From NCBI RefSeq assembly GCF_900102265.1, contig NZ_FNBH01000001.1:744001-808000 (forward strand): a DNA stretch of 64,000 nucleotides. Direction: 5' to 3'. Position numbers and translations under genes: made by a program. Below are positions 45,955 to 54,047 of this stretch, one piece after another. Source of the stretch: Epilithonimonas hungarica. GTDB taxonomy: Bacteria > Bacteroidota > Bacteroidia > Flavobacteriales > Weeksellaceae. The number at the start of each line of letters is the position of its first letter. Position 1 is the stretch's first letter. The notes under the pieces are model-generated. The model ran no database searches. It had not been told where the DNA came from and saw only the letters and a program-made list of their open reading frames with translations.

Positions 45955-46038
45955 GGGCAGCTTAATCCGCCTTCCGCTCCCAATCTTTTCACTCCGCTGC
46001 GCTGCGTAAAAAGGATTTCCGCTCAAGTCGGGCTGCAG
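45955..46038. repeat. Structured intergenic repeat, copy 1
   Basis: An 84-bp element framed by GGGCAGCTTAATCCGCC and GTCGGGCTGCAG, with an inner dyad (AATCTTTTCA / TAAAAAGGATT). It shares both ends and layout with copy 2 at 52047-52129. The remaining 45818-46312 region contains the ffh promoter and AT-rich DNA with short TTGCG-type words, but no gene. Confidence 0.7.
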
Positions 46039-46291
46039 ATTCAACGTAAAACAACATTTGACATAAAATATAACTAGGAAACCTAACGAAATGATTCGGC
46101 GGAGTCAATCTTAACTTAGCTGTCGAGATTTCTACGGAATGATAAACTGGATGTTACAATTATATTTTCTTAGCTGAGCGAAGCGCCTTTGCTAACCTCA
46201 AAATATTTTCAATAATGTCAAAAAATCATTGCGCACTTTGCGATAAAATCCGACACAAGAATTGTAAATCTTTCAAGTTGTCCAGAATGTT

Positions 46292-46299
46292 TACTTTTG
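46292..46299 (+). promoter_or_regulatory. -7 box (TACTTTTG) for the AtpZ/I-like gene
   Basis: An exact TAnnTTTG match 13 bases before the TTG start at 46313. It implies a very short leader. Confidence 0.45.
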
Positions 46300-46312
46300 C
46301 AAAAATCAAAAA

Positions 46313-46564
46313 TTGGAAGACAAAAAAAATAACGTATCCAATTCCTTACGCAAGTATGGGAAATATTCATCTGTTGTTTTTCAGATGTTGTTCATTATTG
46401 GGATTGCTTTTTGGGGTGGACATCGATTGGATTTGTATTTTGAAACTGGGTCCAATGTCTTGGTTTTAGTGATTGGATTGAGCGGACTTTGTCTTTCCTT
46501 ATATACAACTTTGAAACGACTTGAAATTTTAAATAAAGAAGAAGAAAATGCAAAACAAAAGTAA
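46313..46564 (+). CDS. AtpZ/AtpI-like small membrane protein
   Basis: This is an 83-residue protein with two membrane helices (YSSVVFQMLFIIGIAFWGG and NVLVLVIGLSGLCLSLYTTL) and a charged C-terminus. Size, two-helix hairpin, GxxxD turn (GGHRLDLYFE) and position at the head of the F0F1 cluster match AtpZ/AtpI-type proteins, which assist c-ring assembly or Mg2+ uptake. The start is a TTG (46313-46315), chosen because the helix pair begins only a few codons later and a promoter box lies just upstream. It overlaps the next gene by 17 bases. Confidence 0.75.
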   Translation: MEDKKNNVSNSLRKYGKYSSVVFQMLFIIGIAFWGGHRLDLYFETGSNVLVLVIGLSGLCLSLYTTLKRLEILNKEEENAKQK

Positions 46565-46919
46565 TATTGCCATCAGTGTGGTGTTTTTCCTCACATTCAT
46601 CATCCATTTTATTCTTTGGAAATTTATTTTTCATCTGGACGAAGTTACAATTATCAAGTTTTATCTTTTCTTAAGTATCATTTTTATGATGATGATAACT
46701 TTAATTATTCTCATCAATAAGATCGTTCCACAGTTCCTCGGACTCGCAGTAATAGGGCTCATTTTGGTGAAATTCGGAATGATGTATCTGATAAAAAATA
46801 AGCTTCATTTCGAAGAAATCCCTAATTACAAGTTTCATTTTATTATTCCATATTTTGTTCTGACAGCGTTGCTTACGTACTATGCAATTCAGTTAATTAA
46901 TTATGACAAAAAACAGTAA
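46548..46919 (+). CDS. Small membrane protein in the ATP synthase cluster (DUF6168-like, tentative)
   Basis: This 123-residue protein has four predicted membrane helices (FFLTFIIHFILWKFIF, FYLFLSIIFMMMITLIILI, FLGLAVIGLILVKFGMMYL, FIIPYFVLTALLTYYAI). A similar small protein sits between atpZ/I-like and atpB genes in many Flavobacteriia, annotated as DUF6168; that identification is from memory of gene order. The position suggests a role in F0 assembly, like AtpI, but no function is known. It overlaps the upstream gene and ends 60 bases before atpB, with an extra promoter box in the gap. Confidence 0.6.
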   Translation: MQNKSNIAISVVFFLTFIIHFILWKFIFHLDEVTIIKFYLFLSIIFMMMITLIILINKIVPQFLGLAVIGLILVKFGMMYLIKNKLHFEEIPNYKFHFIIPYFVLTALLTYYAIQLINYDKKQ

Positions 46920-46927
46920 AATTATTC

Positions 46928-46956
46928 TTCAAAAGAGAAAAAATAGTCTATTTTTG
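46928..46956 (+). promoter_or_regulatory. Promoter before atpB
   Basis: TTC (46928-46930), 18-base spacer, TATTTTTG (46949-46956). This is close to the flavobacterial consensus, and the atpB ATG is 24 bases further on. Confidence 0.6.
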
Positions 46957-46979
46957 CAAAACGAAAAAAAAATCTACCG

Positions 46980-48095
46980 ATGCTAAAGAAAACGGCAATT
47001 TTATTTTACAGTTTATTGATGTTTGCAACTGCTTTTGCTCAGCACGAAAATGTTGAAAATCAACACGGTAAACCTGTAACTGAAACTCCGGAACTTTCTG
47101 GAAAAGAAGAGAGAACCAAGGAAGTTAAAGAATTCGTAGATCATCATATTTTGGATGCTCACGATGTTGCCTTGATGGTTAAAGACGGTCATCATATTGG
47201 TTTTCCTTTACCGGTCATTATTTATGATGAAGGGTTTCATTTCTTTATGAGTAACACTGAGGGTGTAGACGGGCATGAGTTCATTCACGGTTCTCCAGTA
47301 GAAAGCAATGGTAAATTCTATATACTTCACCACGAAAAAATCTATAGAACAGATTCCAAAGGAACTTTGACATTAGATAAAGACCATCACCCAACTGAAA
47401 AAAGAGTTTTGGATTTGTCAATTACAAAAAGTGTTTTGGTTATTTTCTTAGTTGCGGTTCTAATGATCGTATTGTTCGGAGGAATGGCGAGGTCTTACAA
47501 GAAATCTCTTGTTCCAAGTGGTGCTGCAAAATTCCTGGAGCCAATCATTATTTTCGTAAGAGATGATATTGCGATTCCAAATATAGGACACAAGTATAAG
47601 AGATTTATGGGTTATCTGTTAACTGTATTTTTCTTTATCTTATTCCTGAATGTTTTAGGTTTGATGCCTTTCGGGATCAACGTAACTGGTAATATTGCTA
47701 TTACATTCTTCTTAGCAATTATGACTTATTTGATTACGACTTTCTCCGGCTCAAAAGATTACTGGAAACATATCTTCTGGATGCCGGGAGTTCCTGTTCC
47801 AATGAAGTTTATTATGATGCCTATCGAATTGTTGGGGACATTGACCAAGCCTTTTGCATTGATGATTCGACTTTTTGCAAATATGACAGCTGGTCACATC
47901 GTTGTAATGACTTTGATTGGTTCAATTTACATTTTCGAAAATTGGATTGCTGGAGTTGCATTCCCGTTCCTGACATTCGTAATTTATTTATTAGAAGTAT
48001 TAGTAGCGTTCTTGCAGGCTTATATCTTTACAATGCTTTCTGCTTTGTTTATCGGTATGGCTGTTGAAGAGCACGAGCACGAACACGCTCATTAA
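46980..48095 (+). CDS. atpB: ATP synthase F0 subunit a
   Basis: This proton-channel subunit sits next to the c-ring. The 371 residues are well above the roughly 240-270 of most bacterial subunits: a cleavable-looking signal (MLKKTAILFYSLLMFATAFA, then Q) and about 120 extracytoplasmic residues precede the membrane core. The core has FVRDDIAIPNIGHKYKRFMG, then LMPFGINVTGNIAI. The essential arginine is in ALMIRLFANMTAGH, with the partner helix VLVAFLQAYIFTML. The end is HEHEHEHAH, a histidine-rich tail. The long N-terminal domain is known from other Bacteroidota. It is the first of the contiguous atpB-E-F-H-A-G set. Confidence 0.95.
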   Translation: MLKKTAILFYSLLMFATAFAQHENVENQHGKPVTETPELSGKEERTKEVKEFVDHHILDAHDVALMVKDGHHIGFPLPVIIYDEGFHFFMSNTEGVDGHEFIHGSPVESNGKFYILHHEKIYRTDSKGTLTLDKDHHPTEKRVLDLSITKSVLVIFLVAVLMIVLFGGMARSYKKSLVPSGAAKFLEPIIIFVRDDIAIPNIGHKYKRFMGYLLTVFFFILFLNVLGLMPFGINVTGNIAITFFLAIMTYLITTFSGSKDYWKHIFWMPGVPVPMKFIMMPIELLGTLTKPFALMIRLFANMTAGHIVVMTLIGSIYIFENWIAGVAFPFLTFVIYLLEVLVAFLQAYIFTMLSALFIGMAVEEHEHEHAH

Positions 48096-48130
48096 TTAAA
48101 ATTATAAAACAATTTTTTAAATTATATATT

Positions 48131-48322
48131 ATGGAAATCCCTAGAATTATTGGTGCAGGTCTTATTGTACTAGGTGTAGGTATCGGTCTTGGAAAAATTG
48201 GTGCTGCTGCTCTTGAAGCAATCGCTAGACAACCAGAACAATCTGGAAAAATCCAAACTGCTATGCTTATTGCTGCTGCACTAGTAGAAGGTGTTGCTTT
48301 CGCTGCGTTATTCGCATCATAG
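48131..48322 (+). CDS. atpE: ATP synthase F0 subunit c
   Basis: This is the rotor ring subunit, 63 residues. Two helices are joined by the polar loop ARQPEQ. The ion-binding carboxylate is Glu53 in ALVEGVAFAAL, and helix 1 is glycine-rich (GAGLIVLGVGIGLGKIG). The Gln in helix 1 and Ser/Thr after the Glu that mark Na+-type rings are absent, so it probably moves protons. It is the highest-copy subunit, and a 15-bp hairpin follows its stop codon. Confidence 0.95.
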   Translation: MEIPRIIGAGLIVLGVGIGLGKIGAAALEAIARQPEQSGKIQTAMLIAAALVEGVAFAALFAS

Positions 48323-48337
48323 GCCAAACAAAATTCA

Positions 48338-48372
48338 AAACATTGTTGCAACGGTTGGTTGCAACAATGTTT
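48338..48372 (+). promoter_or_regulatory. Long hairpin between atpE and atpF
   Basis: Perfect 15-bp inverted repeat AAACATTGTTGCAAC (48338-48352) / GTTGCAACAATGTTT (48358-48372) with loop GGTTG. It is followed by AATTAAAAAA rather than a T run, so it is not a usual terminator. It may be an mRNA stability or partial attenuation element. Confidence 0.7.
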
Positions 48373-48408
48373 AATTAAAAAATTTAAAAAACTTAATCTC
48401 ACTATATA

Positions 48409-48906
48409 ATGGAATTACTTCATCAGTTTTCATCAGGATTATTTATCATTCAGTCCATCATTTTCTTGATCTTACTTTTCGTATTAGGGAAATTTGCTTG
48501 GAAACCAATTCTTAAATCTATCGACGAGAGAGAAACTTCTATCATCGATGCGCTTAACCAGGCTAAATTGGCTAAACAAGAAATGGCTCAGTTGAAAGAA
48601 GATAACGAAAGAATCCTTCGCGAAGCAAGAGCTGAAAGAGACGGCATCTTGAAAGAAGCGAGAGAAATGAAGGATAAAATTGTAAATCAAGCTAAAGACA
48701 GCGCTAAAGTGGAAGGTGAAAAATTGATTGAAGCGGCTAGACAATCTATCCAAACGGAAAAGAATGCTGCAATGGCTGATATCAAAACTCAAATCGGAAC
48801 TTTGTCTGTGAACATCGCTGAAAATATTCTTAGAGAGAAATTGAACAACGATGGCGCTCACAACGCTTTGGTAGAAAATATTCTTAACAAATCTAACCTT
48901 AACTGA
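48409..48906 (+). CDS. atpF: ATP synthase F0 subunit b
   Basis: This peripheral stalk subunit has 165 residues, the usual length. A single N-terminal membrane helix (GLFIIQSIIFLILLFVLGKFAW) precedes a long charged helix that dimerises (PILKSIDERETSIIDAL ... KLIEAARQSIQTEKN). It lies 86 bases after atpE, across the hairpin, and 5 bases before atpH. Confidence 0.95.
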   Translation: MELLHQFSSGLFIIQSIIFLILLFVLGKFAWKPILKSIDERETSIIDALNQAKLAKQEMAQLKEDNERILREARAERDGILKEAREMKDKIVNQAKDSAKVEGEKLIEAARQSIQTEKNAAMADIKTQIGTLSVNIAENILREKLNNDGAHNALVENILNKSNLN

Positions 48907-48911
48907 TCAGG

Positions 48912-49448
48912 ATGTTAACATCTAAAGTAGCTAAAAGATACGCACAAGGTTTATTGGATTTCACACAGGAATCTGGTAATACGGAAGCTGTTTTCAGTGA
49001 GATGAAGGATATTGTGAAAATAATGTCAACTTCCAGAGAACTGAATCAGTTTGTGAATACGCCGATCATTGATGCCAGAAAGAAAGAAGCTGTGGCTTTG
49101 GAGATCTTCAAAGATTTTTCTACGGTTTCTAAAAACATCATCCGATTGGTTATCAAGCAAGGTAGAGAATCTCAGCTTAGAAATATCGCTCAGGAATTCA
49201 TAAACAAAGTAGAAGATATCAAAGGAACTCAAAGAATCACTTTGGTTACTGCGACTGCTTTGTCACAAGAAAATATTCAGAAGATCATTGCTGATTCCAA
49301 AATGGTAAATGTTTCCAACTATGATTTGGAAATGATCATCAAACCTGAGATCTTAGGAGGTTATATCCTAAGAGTAGGTGACCAGCAAATCGATGCATCG
49401 GTTAAAACAAAACTGAGCAATATCAAAAAAGAATTTCAACTTAATTAA
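48912..49448 (+). CDS. atpH: ATP synthase F1 subunit delta
   Basis: This subunit connects the F1 head to the b stalk. It is 178 residues, beginning [17 protein letters not shown] (family start KRYAxAL). The C-terminal domain has [16 protein letters not shown] and [28 protein letters not shown], the conserved GG-x-x-x-RVGD-x-x-x-D pattern. It is tightly packed in the operon (5 bases after atpF, 17 before atpA). Confidence 0.95.
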   Translation: MLTSKVAKRYAQGLLDFTQESGNTEAVFSEMKDIVKIMSTSRELNQFVNTPIIDARKKEAVALEIFKDFSTVSKNIIRLVIKQGRESQLRNIAQEFINKVEDIKGTQRITLVTATALSQENIQKIIADSKMVNVSNYDLEMIIKPEILGGYILRVGDQQIDASVKTKLSNIKKEFQLN

Positions 49449-49465
49449 GAAAAAACAACCATATA

Positions 49466-51043
49466 ATGGCAGAAATAAATCCGGCAGAAGTATCAGCGAT
49501 ACTGAAGCAGCAATTAGCAAATTTCGATACTCAATCTAACGTAGAAGAAGTTGGTACTGTTCTTACGATAGGGGATGGTATTGCTCGTGTTTACGGTTTA
49601 GAGAACGTACAGTACGGAGAATTGGTAAAATTCGAGGCTGGAGTAGAAGGTATCGTTCTTAACCTTGAAGAAGATAATGTAGGGGTTGCACTTCTTGGTG
49701 AATCCAAATTGGTAAAAGAAGGTGATACTGTAAAAAGAACTCAAAGAATCTCTTCTATCAAAGTTGGTGAAGGAATGCTTGGTAGAGTTGTTGATACATT
49801 AGGAAATCCAATCGATGGTAAAGGTCCAATCACTGGAGAACTTTATGAGATGCCATTGGAGAGAAAAGCTCCGGGAGTTATCTTCCGTCAGCCGGTAACT
49901 GAGCCGTTACAAACTGGTATCGTTGCGATTGACTCAATGATTCCTGTAGGAAGAGGACAAAGAGAGTTGATCATTGGTGATAGACAAACTGGTAAAACAG
50001 TTGTGGCTATTGATACCATTATCAATCAAAGAGAATTTTATGATGCTGGGCAGCCAGTATATTGTATATATGTTGCAATCGGACAAAAAGCTTCGACTGT
50101 AGCGCAAATCGTTAAAACATTAGAAGACAAGGGGGCCTTGGCTTACACAGTTATTGTAGCGGCTAACGCTTCTGACCCGGTTCCAATGCAGGTTTATTCT
50201 GCAATGGCAGGTGCATCTATCGGTGAGTTCTTTAGAGATACTGGTAGACCGGCTTTGATCGTTTATGATGATCTATCAAAACAAGCGGTTGCTTACCGTG
50301 AACTTTCTCTTCTATTGAGAAGACCACCGGGACGTGAGGCTTACCCAGGTGACGTTTTCTATCTTCACTCAAGATTGTTGGAAAGAGCTGCAAAAATTAT
50401 CGCTGATGATACAATTGCTGCTCAGATGAACGACCTTCCGGAAACTCTTAAACCAATCGTAAAAGGTGGGGGTTCTTTAACTGCACTTCCAATTATCGAA
50501 ACTCAGGCGGGTGACGTTTCTGCATATATTCCTACAAACGTGATCTCTATTACAGATGGACAGATTTTCTTGGAATCTGATCTGTTCAACTCTGGGGTTC
50601 GTCCAGCGATTAACGTTGGTATCTCTGTATCCAGAGTAGGTGGTAATGCTCAGATCAAATCAATGAAAAAAGTGTCTGGTACTTTGAAGCTGGACCAAGC
50701 TCAATATAAAGAATTGGAAGCGTTTGCTAAATTCGGGTCCGACCTGGATGCTGCAACTCTTGCAGTTATCTCAAAAGGTGAGAGAAACGTGGAGCTTCTT
50801 AAGCAGCCAGTTAATTCTCCGCTTCCGGTAGAAAATCAAGTTGCGATGATCTACGCAGGAACTGAGAACTTATTGAGAAATGTTCCAATCAGAAAAGTCA
50901 AAGAATTCCAGGTGGAGTATGTTGACTTCTTGAAGAACAAACATCCAGAAGTAATGTCAGCACTCAAAGCTGGTAAGATTGATGATTCGATTACAGGTAC
51001 TTTGAAACAAGTTGCAACTGACCTTGCAGCGAAGTATAATTAA
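49466..51043 (+). CDS. atpA: ATP synthase F1 subunit alpha
   Basis: This regulatory nucleotide-binding subunit of the hexameric head has 525 residues. The Walker A-type loop GDRQTGKT is near 170-177. [20 protein letters not shown] is the Walker B region and [20 protein letters not shown] is the nucleotide-sensing arm with the arginine. The PSI-type N-terminal barrel and helical C-terminus (ATDLAAKYN) are complete. It is followed by a 64-base gap with a hairpin, then atpG. Confidence 0.97.
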   Translation: MAEINPAEVSAILKQQLANFDTQSNVEEVGTVLTIGDGIARVYGLENVQYGELVKFEAGVEGIVLNLEEDNVGVALLGESKLVKEGDTVKRTQRISSIKVGEGMLGRVVDTLGNPIDGKGPITGELYEMPLERKAPGVIFRQPVTEPLQTGIVAIDSMIPVGRGQRELIIGDRQTGKTVVAIDTIINQREFYDAGQPVYCIYVAIGQKASTVAQIVKTLEDKGALAYTVIVAANASDPVPMQVYSAMAGASIGEFFRDTGRPALIVYDDLSKQAVAYRELSLLLRRPPGREAYPGDVFYLHSRLLERAAKIIADDTIAAQMNDLPETLKPIVKGGGSLTALPIIETQAGDVSAYIPTNVISITDGQIFLESDLFNSGVRPAINVGISVSRVGGNAQIKSMKKVSGTLKLDQAQYKELEAFAKFGSDLDAATLAVISKGERNVELLKQPVNSPLPVENQVAMIYAGTENLLRNVPIRKVKEFQVEYVDFLKNKHPEVMSALKAGKIDDSITGTLKQVATDLAAKYN

Positions 51044-51055
51044 AAAAATTCAATG

Positions 51056-51085
51056 TTCAGAGTTTAATGAACTTTAAACTCTGAA
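51056..51085 (+). promoter_or_regulatory. Hairpin between atpA and atpG
   Basis: Perfect 12-bp stem TTCAGAGTTTAA (51056-51067) / TTAAACTCTGAA (51074-51085) with loop TGAACT, followed by TTTTAAACTTTG. It could be a weak terminator or an mRNA processing/stability element. Confidence 0.6.
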
Positions 51086-51107
51086 TTTTAAACTTTGAAT
51101 ATTTAGA

Positions 51108-51974
51108 ATGGCAAACTTAAAAGAAATACGAGGCAGGATTACATCTATATCTTCTACGATGCAGATCACAAGTGCTATGAAAATGGTTTCCGCAGCGAAA
51201 CTAAAGAAAGCACAGGACGCGATCGTAATGCTGAGACCTTATTCTGAAAAACTTCAGGAGATTATAGAGAACGTAAGTGCAGCTTCTGATGCAGAAAACA
51301 TCTCTGAGTTCGCAGTAGAAAGAGAAGTGAAGAAGGTCCTTTTCATTACCGTAACTTCCAACAGAGGTTTGGCTGGAGCTTTCAACTCTTCGGTTATCAA
51401 AGAATTGAATATCCAGTTCGCAGCTAACGAAAATGTAGAAATTGAAGTTTTGACAATCGGTAAAAAAGCTTTTGATGCGTTGAGAAAAAACAGAACGGTT
51501 TATGAAAACCACAGTTCTCTGTTTGATAACCTTTCTTTCGACCATGTTTCAAATATGACAGGCAAAGTAATGGCAGATTTCAAAGCGGGGAAATTTGATA
51601 AAGTTTATGTTGTTTACAACAAGTTTATCAATGCTGCAACGCAGGAAGTAGTTACTGAGCAGGTTTTGCCAATTGCTGTTTCAGCTGAGAAAACAACTTC
51701 TGAGGTGAATGTAGATTATATCTTCGAACCCGGAAGACAGGAGATTTTGGAAACACTGATTCCAAAGTCCATCAAGACTCAAATATTCAAAGCTGTTTTG
51801 GATTCTGTAGCATCAGAACACGGTGCAAGGATGACAGCAATGCACAAGGCAACTGATAATGCAGAAGCGCTTAGAAACGAACTGAGGATCTTCTACAACA
51901 AAGCAAGACAGGCTGCCATTACCAATGAGATATTAGAAATTGTTTCCGGAGCAGAGGCACTTAAGAACAGTTAA
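51108..51974 (+). CDS. atpG: ATP synthase F1 subunit gamma
   Basis: This central rotor shaft subunit has 288 residues, normal length. It starts ANLKEIRGRITSISSTMQIT with the family motif ITSAMKMVSAAKL. The C-terminal coiled coil has SEHGARMTAMHKATDNAEAL and the usual TNEILEIVSGAEAL end. The next gene after it is the CNNM/CorC protein, so atpD and atpC are not here. Confidence 0.95.
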   Translation: MANLKEIRGRITSISSTMQITSAMKMVSAAKLKKAQDAIVMLRPYSEKLQEIIENVSAASDAENISEFAVEREVKKVLFITVTSNRGLAGAFNSSVIKELNIQFAANENVEIEVLTIGKKAFDALRKNRTVYENHSSLFDNLSFDHVSNMTGKVMADFKAGKFDKVYVVYNKFINAATQEVVTEQVLPIAVSAEKTTSEVNVDYIFEPGRQEILETLIPKSIKTQIFKAVLDSVASEHGARMTAMHKATDNAEALRNELRIFYNKARQAAITNEILEIVSGAEALKNS

Positions 51975-52046
51975 TAAAGATAAGTTAAAGTTAGTAGTTA
52001 GTTATAAAAAGCATTGGGGGTCAAACTTCAGTGCTTTTTATTATTT

Positions 52047-52129
52047 GGGGCAGCTTGATCCGCCCTCCGTTCCCGCTTTTTTCTTTTTTCTCAAAAAAGA
52101 AAAAGAGCTCCACTCAGGTCGGGCTGCAG
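52047..52129. repeat. Structured intergenic repeat, copy 2
   Basis: An 83-bp element with ends GGGCAGCTTGATCCGCC and GGTCGGGCTGCAG, like copy 1. The arms GCAGCTTGATC (52050-52060) and GGTCGGGCTGC (52117-52127) pair over 11 positions in RNA with three G-U pairs. The centre is a second stem, GCTTTTTTCTTTTTT / AAAAAAGAAAAAGAGC. Short ORFs across it are spurious. Confidence 0.7.
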
Positions 52130-52175
52130 CTTCGCAAAGTATAAGTCTTCAACCTTTTATCAATTTTACAGAAAA

Positions 52176-52250
52176 GAGACGAAGTCTCCGTATATTGGTA
52201 GAAAATAATTCATTTGATGATTAAGAGGAGTGAAGCTCCGAGATATTGGT
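52176..52250. repeat. Two small hairpin repeats (GAGAC-GAA-GTCTC and GGAGT-GAA-GCTCC)
   Basis: Both five-bp stems have a GAA loop and are followed by an ATATTGGT word (tatattggt, agatattggt). Copy a is at 52176-52188 plus flank, copy b at 52227-52239 plus flank. The stem sequences differ but the pairing is kept. Confidence 0.5.
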
Positions 52251-52309
52251 TTTTATCTCACTTCTGGAATCTCACTTCTAACATCTAAATCCAAGTTAAA
52301 AAAAATATC

Positions 52310-52317
52310 TATCTTTG
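52310..52317 (+). promoter_or_regulatory. -7 box (TATCTTTG) for the CNNM/CorC gene
   Basis: An exact TAnnTTTG match 25 bases before the ATG at 52343. No good -33 element is visible. Confidence 0.45.
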
Positions 52318-52342
52318 CAGATATTGTATATAAACACATTAA

Positions 52343-53701
52343 ATGGACCCCGATAGTTTAGTCAAACTTCTCATAGCATTATTTTTAGTTCTTTTGAATG
52401 GCTTTTTCGTAGCCGCCGAATTCTCAATCGTCAAAGTACGATACTCCCAAATCCAGCTAAAAGCAGCCGAGGGAAACACAATGGCCAAACAAGCCGAAAA
52501 CATTATCAAAAATCTTGACGCTTATCTGTCTGCAACCCAATTAGGGATTACCTTGGCATCACTTGCATTAGGTTGGGTAGGAGAAAGTGCATTGCACCAC
52601 ATCATAGAATCACTCTTCCATTCACTGAATATCGAATTCACAGAAGCTACGGTTACCACTATTTCTGTAGTCTGCAGTTTCTTGTTGATCACAGTGATGC
52701 ATATTGTTTTCGGAGAGTTGGTACCAAAATCGATCGCGATCAGAAAATCTGAGGCTACAACTTTGTTCATTGCATATCCATTACATTTATTTTATAATAT
52801 ATTCCGTCCATTCATTTGGCTGATGAACTCCTTGTCCAATGGGTTTTTGAAAATTATTAAAATTCACCCGGCCTCGGAACATGATATCCACTCGACAGAA
52901 GAGCTTCAGCTTTTGGTAAAGCAATCGGCGGATAGTGGAGAAATTGAAGAAGAGAATTATGAGATCATAAAAAATGCATTTGATTTTACCGATCATAACG
53001 CAAAACAGATCATGATCACGAGACAGAATATTTCTTCTATCGATATAGAGGATGATCCGGAAGATATCATTAATCAAATCATGGAAAGCGGGTATTCCCG
53101 TATTCCGGTGTATGAAGGTTCTATCGATAATATTATTGGGATCTTCTACACCAAAGAGATCATACGAGAATACATCAAAAGTAAAGGTGCGGTTTCTCAC
53201 GATAGCTTGAGAGGTTTTATGAGGGAAGCATTTTTTGTGGTCGGAAGTAAGAAAATATCAGACTTGCTGAAAGTTTTCCAATTTAAAAAACAGCATTTAG
53301 CAATTGTTATTGATGAATTTGGTGGAACCGAAGGTATCATTACTTTAGAAGATATTCTTGAAGAATTGGTAGGAGAGATCCAGGATGAGGAAGATGAAGA
53401 GGAAAAGATTGTTGACAAAGTAGGAGATAATACTTTTTGGGTAAAAGCTACGCAACCTTTGGATGAGATCAACGAGCAATTACCAAAAAAAATTCCACTT
53501 TCTGAGGAAGGAGAATACAACACTTTAGCTGGTTTCATCTTGAATGAACTACAAGATATTCCGGAAGAAAACCAAGAATTCGATTATGGCGCTTATCATT
53601 TTAAGATTCTTAAAATGCAGAACAAAAGCGTGGAACTGGTGGAGTTGTTTTACAACAAATCTTTGATAGAAGATATTACAGACGAGATCACTGAAGCCTA
53701 A
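52343..53701 (+). CDS. CNNM/CorC-family membrane protein (DUF21, CBS pair, transporter-associated domain)
   Basis: This is a 452-residue inner membrane protein of the 'hemolysin' (HlyC/CorC) family, members of which are linked to Mg2+ or Na+/Mg2+ transport. The DUF21 part has four helices (LLIALFLVLLNGFFVAAEFSIV ... AYLSATQLGITLASLALGWVG ... LLITVMHIVFGELVPKSIAI). A pair of CBS domains follows (IMITRQNISSIDIEDD, GYSRIPVYEGSIDNIIGIFY and HLAIVIDEFGGTEGIITLEDILEE). A C-terminal CorC_HlyC domain contains EEGEYNTLAGFIL. Length is normal. GldE of the gliding system belongs to the same superfamily, but nothing here argues for that role. clpS follows after 8 bases. Confidence 0.9.
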   Translation: MDPDSLVKLLIALFLVLLNGFFVAAEFSIVKVRYSQIQLKAAEGNTMAKQAENIIKNLDAYLSATQLGITLASLALGWVGESALHHIIESLFHSLNIEFTEATVTTISVVCSFLLITVMHIVFGELVPKSIAIRKSEATTLFIAYPLHLFYNIFRPFIWLMNSLSNGFLKIIKIHPASEHDIHSTEELQLLVKQSADSGEIEEENYEIIKNAFDFTDHNAKQIMITRQNISSIDIEDDPEDIINQIMESGYSRIPVYEGSIDNIIGIFYTKEIIREYIKSKGAVSHDSLRGFMREAFFVVGSKKISDLLKVFQFKKQHLAIVIDEFGGTEGIITLEDILEELVGEIQDEEDEEEKIVDKVGDNTFWVKATQPLDEINEQLPKKIPLSEEGEYNTLAGFILNELQDIPEENQEFDYGAYHFKILKMQNKSVELVELFYNKSLIEDITDEITEA

Positions 53702-53709
53702 AACCAATC

Positions 53710-54012
53710 ATGAAAATCTATAATAACAGATCTTACGACCAGCCAAAACGCCAGTACGAGGAAGAAGTATTGGTTTTGGAAGAAGAGGATGAAGTGTACA
53801 AATTGGTGCTTCATAATGACGATGTCAACACATTTGATTTTGTGATACAATGTTTGATAGAAATATGTGAACATACTTTTGAGCAGGCGGAGCAATGTAC
53901 GATACTTGTTCACTACAAAGGAAAATGTACCGTAAAGACAGGAGCGTTAGAAAAACTTAAACCCATGAATCAGGCTTTGCTCGACAGAGGTTTGAGCTCA
54001 GAAATAGTATAA
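53710..54012 (+). CDS. clpS: ClpS protease adaptor
   Basis: This 100-residue adaptor delivers N-end-rule substrates to ClpAP or modulates ClpA. A flexible acidic N-terminus (QYEEEVLVLEEEDE) is followed by the core motif LVLHNDDVNTFDFV, which is the N-degron binding pocket start, and then CTVKTGALEKLKPMNQALLDRG. It is co-directional with the CNNM/CorC gene (8 bases) and ends at a terminator. Confidence 0.93.
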   Translation: MKIYNNRSYDQPKRQYEEEVLVLEEEDEVYKLVLHNDDVNTFDFVIQCLIEICEHTFEQAEQCTILVHYKGKCTVKTGALEKLKPMNQALLDRGLSSEIV

Positions 54013-54017
54013 ATTGA

Positions 54018-54045
54018 AACTATCACTTTTGTGGTAGTTTTTTGT
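54018..54045 (+). terminator. Terminator after clpS, shared with the convergent umuC-like gene
   Basis: Stem AACTATCAC / GTGGTAGTT (one G-T pair) with a TTTT loop, then T's. The convergent gene ends at 54048. Confidence 0.8.
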
Positions 54046-54047
54046 TT

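Noticed and set aside
46215-46469. 84-residue ORF at the start of the ATP synthase cluster
   Set aside because: It overlaps the AtpZ/I-like gene in another frame, its N-terminal part consists of cysteine- and lysine-rich codons from non-coding DNA, and the AtpZ/I frame has the clear helix pair.
48338-48372. Ordinary terminator after atpE
   Set aside because: There is no T run after the stem and the operon continues, so it was described as an mRNA element.
51940-52224. 94-residue plus-strand ORF after atpG
   Set aside because: It runs across the tail of atpG and the structured repeat; its FFFFLKKEKEL stretch is only the T-rich arm of the repeat read as codons, so it is not a gene.
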